A DNA stretch of 64,000 nt, from NCBI GenBank assembly GCA_964036045.1, contig OZ038394.1:770903-834902 (forward strand), in the 5' to 3' direction. Shown piece after piece: positions 57,256-64,000 of this stretch. The notes beneath the pieces are model-generated. The model saw nothing but the letters and a program-made list of their open reading frames with translations, did no database searches and was not told the origin of the DNA. Each line of letters starts with the position of its first letter. Positions within the stretch are counted from its first letter, which is position 1. The translations under genes were made by a program, and so were the position numbers. Origin of the DNA: Eutreptiella sp. 'Long Island Sound 2002' (Eukaryota > Euglenozoa > Euglenophyceae > Eutreptiales > Eutreptiaceae).

Positions 57256-57336
57256 CTCGATATTACCAAGTGTAGCTGCAGACAGGTGGTATCACAGGGT
57301 GGGCTCCTATTGTGCATTAATTGAACGACACACAAG

Positions 57337-57356
57337 CTGGCGGAAATTTCGGCCAG
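57337..57356. promoter_or_regulatory. 20-bp palindrome, copy 4 (one mismatch)
   Basis: CTGGCGGAAATTTCGGCCAG, 82 bases upstream of the 422-aa start on its 5' side. On the minus strand it is preceded by AAATCGACCGAC, similar to the flanks of copies 1 and 2. Confidence 0.55.
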
Positions 57357-57467
57357 GTCGGTCGATTTATTCGAATACAAACCCCTCTTTGACCAAAACA
57401 TACCTCTGGTGTTGTTCACAGACCCATTGGCAACCGCCTCGGGATGAAGAATGTGCCAGGACCACAT

Positions 57468-57707
57468 CTAGGCCTTTTTAACATCTTTTATAATTTTTTT
57501 GAGACCAGGTAGGGTACTTTTTGTCCCATCCATGTAACCTACGATGTCGCGAAGTCGGTCAGGCGTGATGCCTTCCACTTCCTTGAACGTACCGAGTGCG
57601 GGATGTAATCCACGCTTCTCCATGGCTGCCATGGTGTCTACTGCAGCAAGACCCACAAATTTCACCAAACGCCCAACGCCACCCCACCGTTTGGCAACAG
57701 CACTCAT
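57468..57707 (-). CDS. 79-residue hypothetical protein upstream of the 422-aa ORF
   Basis: MSAVAKRWGGVGRLVKFVGL, AAVDTMAAMEKRGLHPALGT, FKEVEGITPDRLRDIVGYMD, then a Lys-rich end IKDVKKA and TAG. The same frame stays open past the TAG to 57219 (MWSWHILHPEAVANGS...), overlapping the start of the 422-aa ORF. A splice donor (GAG|GTATGT) lies in that extension. Its 5' end coincides with the left edge of the ~530-bp tandem array, so the true start is uncertain. Helix-rich and basic; no family recognised. Confidence 0.4.
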   Translation of the reverse strand: MSAVAKRWGGVGRLVKFVGLAAVDTMAAMEKRGLHPALGTFKEVEGITPDRLRDIVGYMDGTKSTLPGLKKIIKDVKKA

Positions 57708-57708
57708 A

Positions 57709-59069
57709 TTTTGGTGCATTCCAAAAAAAAAGGAAGGGCCCAAAGGGTATTGGGTGAGGGTTAGGAAAGGAGCATAGACACTTGGCGTTTAGTTCACGTT
57801 GGAGTCTTCTTCACTTGTTTTTTGACTAATTTTTCTTCGGCCTCTTTTCTTCTTCTTTTTTGGGGGCCTTGCGATTTTTTTTGTTTTGCTGAACTGCCCC
57901 ATTGCGTCAACAACAGTCCACCCCGGGCCCTCCCACCTGTCAGCCCATTCCAGTACCTCTACGCACTTCTCCACAGACAAATCTTCGATGGTTACGCACC
58001 GTCTCTTTCACCGCATGATCTACGACATACGTTTTCCCACGGCTTCAATGATTGGTTTGGTATTTCGATTAGAAAAGAATGTATGTGGATACATACTTGT
58101 ATGTACCGACAGCCAGGGTTTTTTTTTGGTGGGTTTGCCCATGGGTGGGAGGGGTTTGGGTTTGAGGAATGCACCATGGACTTGCGCTTGGTCGCGTACC
58201 GTGCCTCAAAAACACTACTAATTGGGCAACTAATATTTTGGTGCATCCCAAAAAAAAAGGAAGGGCCCAAAGGGTATTGGGTGAGGGTTCGGAAAGGAGC
58301 ATAGATACTTGGTGCTTGGTTCACGTTGGAGTCTTCTTCACTTGTTTTTTGACTCCTTTTTCTTCGGCCTCTTTTCTTCTTCTTTTTTGGGGGCCTTGCG
58401 ATTTTTTTTTGTTTTGCTGAACTGCCCCATTGCGTCAACAACAGTCCACCCCGGACCCTCCCACCTGTCAGCCCATTCCAGTACCTCTACGCACTTCTCC
58501 ACAAACAAATCTTCGATGGTTACGCACCGTCTCTTTCACCGCATGATCTGCGACATACGTTTTCCCACGGCTTCAATGATTGGTTTGGTATTTCGATTAG
58601 AAAAGAATGTGTGTGGATACATACTTGTATGTACCGACAGCCAGGGTATTTTTTTTTGGTGGGTTTGCCCATGGGTGGGAGGGGTTTGGGTTTGAGGAAT
58701 GCACCATGGACTTGCGCTTGGTCGCGTACCGTCCCTCAAAAACACTACTAATTGGGCAACTCATATTTTGGTGCACTCCAAAAAAAAAGGAAGGGCCCAA
58801 CGGGTATTGGGTGAGGGATTGGAAAGGAGCATAGATACTTGGTGCTTGGTTCACGTTGGAGTCTTCTTCACTTGTTTTTTGACTCCTTTTTCTTCGGCCT
58901 CTTTTCTTCTTCTTTTTTGGGGGCCTTCCGATTTTTTTTGTTTTGCTGAACTGCCCCATTGCGTCAACAACAGTCCACCCCGGGCCCTCCCACCTGTCAG
59001 CCCATTCCAGTACCTGTACGCACTTGTCCACAAACAAATCTTCGATGGTTACACACCGTCTCTTTAACC
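57709..59069 (-). repeat. ~530-bp tandem array derived from the hAT 3' end
   Basis: TTCACGTTGGAGTCTTCTTC recurs at about 57793, 58320 and 58850 (spacing 528 and 530), giving two full units and a third merging into the transposase. On the minus strand each unit encodes VEVLEWADRWEGPGWTVVDA, then a Lys-rich tail RPPKKKKKRGRRK and SEEDSNVN. Unit 1 then has TAA where units 2 and 3 have CAA. After this come NPSHPWANPPKK and a Thr/Tyr-rich stretch. Confidence 0.85.
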
Positions 59070-60026
59070 GCATGATCTGCGACATACCCGCGCACGCCCC
59101 TACGACATCAAGCATGAAATGCAGCGACGCCACAAACGTGTAACTGGTGATCAAATACAACACTTCTTGTTGCTTCACATGGTCATCGGGGTCTCTAGGC
59201 TTCTTTGAATCAAGTGCACAAACCACCACCGGGTAGCTCCTTCGCATGCTTCGCAGTGCACCGTACGCACGGGCTGCCCAGCGACGATCTTGCAAACTGC
59301 AGCCCCCAGTTTTGAAGCGAACTCCCGCAACCCCTTCAAACGCGCAGGGGAAGAGTTGTAGTATGCAGCCAACGGTTGCAGGCCGTTGCCAAGCACGACC
59401 AAAAATTGCATGGGCCTCCTCCAATGCATCCTTCAATGCCAAATTTGCCCGATGGCAATTGGCATGCATGGCTACAAAGTAAGCATGCCCTGTTACCTCT
59501 TGCTATCGCGCACGAAGGAGGCCAACCAGGCCCGAAGGTGTTCCTGTCATGGCATTCGCCCGATCCTCGCAAAGCCAAACAAGCCGGCAGACCCAAACCT
59601 CCAACGGGATGGCGGCTTGCTCAAATGCCGCCTTGTAGGCGCTCAGAAATGAATTTGCGTGCCCCCCCTCCAATGCTTGAAGTGATAAACAGTGTGTCAC
59701 TACATGATGGGGGAGGGAGCATCGGACATACAACATCTCTTCTTTTCTCGCCAACCCTCGGTGCAAGAGTCCGAAGTGAGAGCAAAATGGGGGGCTGGGA
59801 AGAGGGGTTTGGCCTCCTCCGTGCACACATCAACAGCAACATGCTCCAAAATTTCAATTGCGGACGGATGGCAGCCATGTGTCTTGATGATGCTTGCACC
59901 ATTCAAATCACCCGACTTTGCAAGTTTCTTTAGTCGTCTTGCCAGATTCGGGCTAGTTTTCTCTGGCATAGAAAACAGGCATCTACGAAATTCGCATTCG
60001 ACAATGGACACAAATCTTGTTCGCAA
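58990..60026 (-). pseudogene. hAT-like transposase (ZNF862/KIAA1586-type) pseudogene
   Basis: N-terminal frame (60026-59700): SPNLARRLKKLAKSGDLNGA ... FALTSDSCTEGWREK. One frameshift near 59740 leads to EEMLYVRCSLPHHVVTHCLS, then a CEDRANAMTGTPSGLVGLLR motif that corresponds to the family's DGAxxMTGxxSGVxxLL. The frame meets a TAG and continues unchanged as QEVTGHAYFVAMHANCHRAN then LALKDAL, the usual HCxAHRxxLAxxDA block. RRWAARAYGALRSM and FVASLHFMLDVVGACAGMSQ follow, also typical. Such proteins are inactive or domesticated relatives of hAT DDE transposases. One frameshift and one TAG make this a pseudogene, but the rest is well kept, so decay is recent. Confidence 0.7.
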
Positions 60027-60029
60027 ATG

Positions 60030-60285
60030 TTTCTAAGTGCAGAGAACGGCACGCAAAGCACATAGAAGCAAGGAAAGAAAGAATGCCCTTGACTACCAAC
60101 TTCTCGAGGCAGGGAGAAGCTCGAGGCAGGGATCTTCACTGGTGTTGCCGGATTCCGCAAATGGGCTACATAGCCCCTGCTAACTCCAACACAGGGAAGG
60201 GGCATTTACATAATTTACAAAATGGACACAAATCTGGTTCACAAATATGTGTAAGTGCAGGCAATAGCAAGCACATCATGTAAAA
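60030..60285. other. Spacer with an internal near-duplicate
   Basis: ATGGACACAAATCTTGTTCGCAAAT-like sequence (60003-60027) recurs as ATGGACACAAATCTGGTTCACAAAT-like sequence (60221-60245), each followed by T-x-TAAGTGCAG. This suggests a short direct duplication. No gene is seen. Confidence 0.5.
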
Positions 60286-60287
60286 TC

Positions 60288-60399
60288 CCCAATTTACATC
60301 AAATTTGGAAAGAATTATGGGAATTTTTGCCTCTTTTCGAGGAAGTTACAAAATTTTACGCAATTTACAATGTAAATGGCTCCGCCCCCCCCCCCCCCC
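60288..60399 (+). repeat. Poly-C-ended dispersed repeat, copy 2
   Basis: CAATTTACATCAAATTTGGA runs through CTCTTTTCGAGGAAGTTACA to CAATTTACAATGTAAATGGC and a C15 tract at 60385-60399. Homologous to 5511-5635 in reverse orientation. Confidence 0.6.
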
Positions 60400-60454
60400 A
60401 TTTGTTACCGGCTTGCCTCTGCGGCCCCTCGGCTTTAGTTCTCTTCGCCCATCC

Positions 60455-61400
60455 ATGGACGCCGCCGAACTCAAGAAGCTCCTGGAGGAGAATCAGAAGG
60501 CGACCCTTGCCGTGGCGGTATGCCATGTACTCCTGTGTGCGTTCATATTGCGTGCATAATTTGGCATTCACAAAACCGAAACTGCCGTCATAAATGCTTT
60601 GTGAATTGACTTATGAACCGATGAATTATGAACCGGTTTGATGAATGCCTTATGAACGACTTCTGATACGTCCACAAGAGTAGCGACTGGCATCCCAAGC
60701 TCCAGTTTGTCAGCTAAGGTCAGGCTCCACCTCCACCTCAACCTCCTCAACCTCCCCCTCAAGCTCCGACTCAAGCCCACTCCTGGGGGTAACCCCCCGC
60801 CGCTCACCCCATATCCCCAACCGCCGACATCTCCTCGAGTAGCGAGTCATCAGACTCGTCGGCCCAGGAGAAGAAGAGTAGGAGGAGAGAGAAGAGGAAG
60901 GAGGGGAAGAAGAGGAAGAAGGAGGAGAAGAAGGAGGAGAAGAAAAAGAAGAAGGAGGCAGCGGGGGGCAGGGGGGGTGAAAGAGGAGGCACCCGAGGAG
61001 ATGAGGAAGGTGAAAGCGGAGGTGGAGGAGGTGGCGCTAGAGGACGCAAGGAGTGGGGGGGATCAGGTTGTGACCCCGCAGAGAAGGGCCATGGATGGAG
61101 CCTCAGCAACGCCAACCAGCGGTATTTCAGCGGTATTTCGTAACCCTCCCTCGGGTGAAGGCAGCGCTGGACAGTGGGTACTCCCCCGATGCCCCCCTTT
61201 TTACATCTGCCGACATCTCGTCTGTTACCCTGCGCTGGGCATTTCACCGTCTTTTGCGCCACCGGATCCGGAACAGGGGGGGGGGGGGGCTAGCGGTACA
61301 CGGGAGGGGCATGGACATGAAAGCCGCATTGCACCGTCCTGGGCGCTATGGGCACCGTTGGATCAGAGCCCGATTTCCATGTATTAGCGTTCATAATTCG
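60455..61400 (+). pseudogene. Decayed gene with Lys/Glu-rich region
   Basis: Starts MDAAELKKLLEENQKATLAV, a helix-forming N-terminus like those of some retroelement ORF1 proteins, and stops at 60559. GCGGTATGCC there could be a splice donor. Downstream frames hold ADISSSSESSDSSAQEKKSR followed by a long KKRKKEEKKEEKK-type run, then ALDSGYSPDAPLFTSADISS and TLRWAFHRLLRHRIRN in another frame. The pieces share one direction and could be one broken gene. A G14 tract at 61276-61289 ends it. Function unknown. Confidence 0.35.
60596..60662 (+). repeat. TTATGAAC motif cluster 2
   Basis: TTATGAACC, TTATGAACC and TTATGAACG occur within 60 bases. Confidence 0.6.
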
Positions 61401-61507
61401 TTCACAATGCGTTCATAATTCACCGTTCATTATTCAGTGACGCCGCGCTGCCCACTTACGAACCATGAACGTGTTTGATAAATGCGTTTTATGAGTGCAT
61501 TTTATGA
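61388..61507 (+). repeat. TTATGAAC motif cluster 3 (both orientations)
   Basis: GTTCATAA occurs twice within 35 bases (with a degenerate GTTCATTA), followed about 75 bases later by TTTTATGAG and TTTTATGAAC, so the motif is present in inverted arrangement. Confidence 0.6.
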
Positions 61508-61519
61508 ACTATACTATCA

Positions 61520-62580
61520 CGGATCCTAGATGTTGAGGTGATCCCAGCGAACGTCGCGGGGGTTCGCATCCGGTACCGGGTCTAGTCTGCCGAGTACACC
61601 ATTGCCCTCTCCGCCCTGTACCCGCTTCTCCTCCTCAACCTACAGTGGGGGTGCTCCATTTTGTCCGGGTTGTGCGAGTGGGTACGGTCCCAGCGCCTCA
61701 GGGACACTTGGGCGGCCGTGTTAGGCTAGCCTTGGTGAGTTGGAGTGGGAGGGTTGTGCTGGTCAGGAGACCTTGCTGCCCAATTGTGGGTTGACGCCCC
61801 CCAGCCCCCATAGCCCCTACCCAGCAAAGCCACCCCCCACTGAGAACCCCCCCCCCCCCGCGCCCTGCGACCCCCCCCCCCCCCGCCCCCAAACCCACGA
61901 AATCCAAAAGGGGCCCCGGTGGCAAGCGAAAGTCCTTCGAGTCGAGCAGCTCATCGTTGTCGGACCACGCAGCCACCCGTGGAAAGGGAAAGGAGATGAG
62001 GGGGAAGCATTGCTGCAACATGAGAGGCATACAACATATGCCTCTCAACCCGAAAGATCTCCTTTTCCCTTGGGTGTTCCACCCACACTCTCCACCCCCC
62101 CAACCCCCGGGTAGACACCATTGGCGTAGGGCACAAAAACGTGTGCACCAAGCACAGGGTCAGGTGGTGCTTCCCCCTCAAAAGCGGGGGGTTCCTCACG
62201 CCGCTTCTGCTGCTGCTGACCTAATGGGAGCAGCAGAAGGCTGCTTCTGCTACCAAGAAGCCCAAAGCCCAAAGGAAGGCTAACCCAGACCGGAAATTTA
62301 CCCGCCGGCTGAGCCGGCCCCCAAGCCCGCAAAGCCTAACCCCTAGCCTAAGGCTAAGCAAGCCCCCTAGCCCCAGCCTAAAGCCGCCCTTGAGGCGGCT
62401 CCATGGAGGTGGATGCCCCAGCGCAACCCCCGGCCCAACCCCCAGCCCAACCCCCTACCCAAACCCATGCCTAGGTGCCGGATGAGGGTGAGACCCAGGC
62501 CACGGCCCCCCTTTGGGAGGACCCGATAGGCCCTAGCACTAAGGTATAGGACAGCAAGGACAAGCAAGAACAAAGAACAA
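61520..62580 (+). pseudogene. Decayed Pro- and Ser-rich coding-like region
   Basis: Plus-strand pieces: YTIALSALYPLLLLNLQWGC ... WVRSQRLRDTWAAVLG, then GGKRKSFESSSSSLSDHAAT (a basic-Ser-acidic pattern like the region at 60.8 kb), then Lys/Pro-rich and AQPPAQPPTQ-type runs to about 62480. C13 and C14 tracts at 61847-61859 and 61871-61884 and many stops break it. Probably remnants of the same kind of gene as at 60.4-61.4 kb. Confidence 0.3.
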
Positions 62581-62639
62581 AGGGGAAAACATAGTGGACA
62601 ATACAAATTGAAAATTGAGCATTTTTTGTGTGCCCGTGC

Positions 62640-62740
62640 ATCTGTTCATACACCACGTTCATAAAACGATCAGCGTGTTCATAAAACGAGTTCTGAATTA
62701 TGAATCGATTTATGAAGAGAATTATGAACAGGAGAACATG
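62640..62740 (+). repeat. TTATGAAC motif cluster 4
   Basis: GTTCATAAAACGA twice, then GAATTATGAAT, TTTATGAAG and ATTATGAACAGG. Both orientations are present. Confidence 0.6.
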
Positions 62741-62778
62741 TTTTCATATTTTACATAAACCGGCGCAAATGGCAAGTT

Positions 62779-63330
62779 TTACAAAACCCCCCGGCCCCAC
62801 AAGAAAAAACTCACCTCGAAGGTGTTGACCCAGCCCCCCAGGTTATGAACAGAAATGGCCCATGGGTACCTGGACAAGAGCAAAATGCGTTCATTTTTCA
62901 TAAAACGAGGTTTATGAACAAAACTAAATTTCATCCGGGCACCAAGGGAAGCGGTGCCACTGCTGTGGTTCTTGCTGGGGTACTGAATTCGGCTGGTGGC
63001 AGTCCCAATGGGAACCCACTTTGCGCTCGTCCTGTCCGTGCGCTGACCCATCCGGTTCCTCTTCTTAGTCATCCCGAGGTCGAATAAGAGACCTAGACAG
63101 TGTGGGCCACAACATATGGTCCCATCCCATGTGCCTGTATGGTGGTGGTGGCGATGGGGCTGACGCTTGTACCGTGGCATATCGCACACCTCACGAATGT
63201 GGTGTCCCCAACCCACATTCGCAAGGAAGACGCTCAAGGCACGTTGCGCAAACTGGACGTCCCCAGACATCTTGTTTGCGATTTGCTTGGTCTCATCCCG
63301 CTGCACCCGTTGGTACCGACCCCCCACAGC
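62779..63330 (-). CDS. Unrecognised minus-strand ORF segment
   Basis: Part of a 213-codon open frame. The stretch VQRDETKQIANKMSGDVQFA, QRALSVFLANVGWGHHIREV, CDMPRYKRQPHRHHHHTGTW, then LGLLFDLGMTKKRNRMGQRT looks protein-like. The frame's first ~30 codons come from a macrosatellite fragment, so the true start is unclear. The C-terminal part crosses another TTATGAAC-type pair at 62888-62925. No family recognised. Confidence 0.35.
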   Translation of the reverse strand, partial: AVGGRYQRVQRDETKQIANKMSGDVQFAQRALSVFLANVGWGHHIREVCDMPRYKRQPHRHHHHTGTWDGTICCGPHCLGLLFDLGMTKKRNRMGQRTDRTSAKWVPIGTATSRIQYPSKNHSSGTASLGARMKFSFVHKPRFMKNERILLLSRYPWAISVHNLGGWVNTFEVSFFLWGRGVL

Positions 63331-63355
63331 CCTACACCAAACACACAATAGGCAC
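63325..63355 (+). repeat. Short macrosatellite-derived fragment
   Basis: CAGCCCTACACCAAACACAC followed by AATAGGCACAA matches a segment of the ~882-bp unit. Confidence 0.7.
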
Positions 63356-63496
63356 AACCTTGGCAGATGCTTTGGCAGCACACTGCTACTTCCCTGTTCC
63401 AGAACAGCTGGAACGAACACATGGAATGGAGTAGAACCTCAAGATCCAGCATTCTTGCTTTGAACACAAAAAGTGTAGATAATGGGATGTTAAAGC

Positions 63497-63507
63497 GGGG
63501 GGGGGGG
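63497..63507 (+). repeat. G11 homopolymer tract
   Basis: Uninterrupted G run about 60 bases before the macrosatellite fragment. Confidence 0.9.
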
Positions 63508-63559
63508 TCCAAGGGAGGGGTGGATGGGTACACTACCAAACACTAGTGGTGCAGGGAAA

Positions 63560-64000
63560 AAGAGTCGCATGACGATGGCGATTGTCCTTGTGCATTGCAC
63601 AGCACCACGCACTTGGCTCTAGCTGTGCCTGCCCTCAACTGCCTTATTGGCCACCAATTCACTGGATTCTCAGCAATGCTGTCACATGTTTCATTTAATA
63701 CCTGTTTTTGGAGATGCTCTCAAAATGTAACAGAAAATGCTAAATCTTCAGCAAAAACCTGAGCGAAAAAAATACCTCTTTAACTTCAAACTCGGATATC
63801 CCTCGACAAAAAAGGGGCCACAAAAAAAAAGGAACAGTGCCCATCTGTGTGCCATCTGAGTGCCCATCGCAAGACGCACCGTTGACCAACCCCCCCGCGG
63901 CCCTACACCAAACACACAATAGGCACAAACAGAGATAGCAAATAATAAACTAAAACCGAAATGCACCATGCAAAGGGCCTTCTATAGCGGCAAAAACGCA
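63560..64000 (+). repeat. Diverged macrosatellite unit fragment at the window edge
   Basis: From AGAGTCGCATGACGATGGCG through CACATGTTTCATTTAATACC and the AATAGGCACAA block to the right edge, this follows the ~882-bp unit in the same orientation. It has small indels and a GTGTGCCATCTGAGTGCCC expansion near 63847. It is 17.5 kb from the main array and clearly more diverged. Confidence 0.85.

Noticed and set aside
4126-59503. Firm claim that UAG is reassigned to an amino acid in this organism
   Set aside because: Long intact ORFs here use only CAA/CAG for Gln, and TGA/TAA also interrupt other remnants; mutation bias in decaying elements is sufficient. Kept only as a hypothesis to test.

Overview
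This window is eukaryotic nuclear DNA, almost all of it repeats and decayed mobile elements. No prokaryotic operons, rRNA genes, intact tRNA genes or CRISPR arrays were seen. Evidence for a eukaryote: non-LTR retrotransposon RNase H regions, eukaryotic tyrosine-recombinase elements (DIRS/Crypton type), a hAT-like transposase, tRNA-derived SINE heads with A and B boxes, a 107-bp satellite, an ~882-bp macrosatellite with higher-order structure, and plausible GT-AG splice sites. The lineage cannot be fixed from sequence alone. A green alga or other plant-lineage genome is my best guess, at low confidence. A striking hallmark is more than twenty uninterrupted runs of 11-19 G or C.

Layout. 0-9 kb: decayed coding remnants, including a RING-finger pseudogene with two in-frame TAG codons, a tRNA-derived SINE and several dispersed repeats. 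9-14 kb: remnants of two tyrosine-recombinase elements, one on each strand; the minus-strand one keeps a long first ORF and a possible TATA box. 14-18 kb: mostly unrecognised, with a short tandem repeat and a dispersed repeat that has an inverted partner near 1.3 kb. 18.2-20.7 kb: two different LINE 3' regions back to back on opposite strands. 21.1-27.7 kb: about 62 copies of a 107-bp satellite. 27.7-46.0 kb: about 20 copies of an ~882-bp macrosatellite, three of them carrying an identical 398-bp insertion flanked by 19-bp repeats. 46-49.7 kb: inverted and direct dispersed repeats, a 159/150-bp minisatellite that stays open for 487 codons, and a second SINE head. 49.7-55 kb: unrecognised coding-like pieces and a CT microsatellite. 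55.5-57.7 kb: the only long intact non-LINE ORF (422 aa, minus strand) with a small upstream ORF, associated with four copies of a 20-bp perfect or near-perfect palindrome. 57.7-60.0 kb: a hAT-like transposase pseudogene whose 3' end has become a ~530-bp tandem array. 60-64 kb: decayed plus-strand coding pieces, clusters of a TTATGAAC motif, and a fragment of the macrosatellite running off the right edge.

No pathway or operon logic connects these genes; the window is best read as heterochromatin-like, transposon-rich DNA. The parts most worth attention are the intact 422-aa ORF with its palindromes, the 398-bp structured insertion, the open minisatellite, and the recurrence of TAG inside otherwise continuous coding frames.
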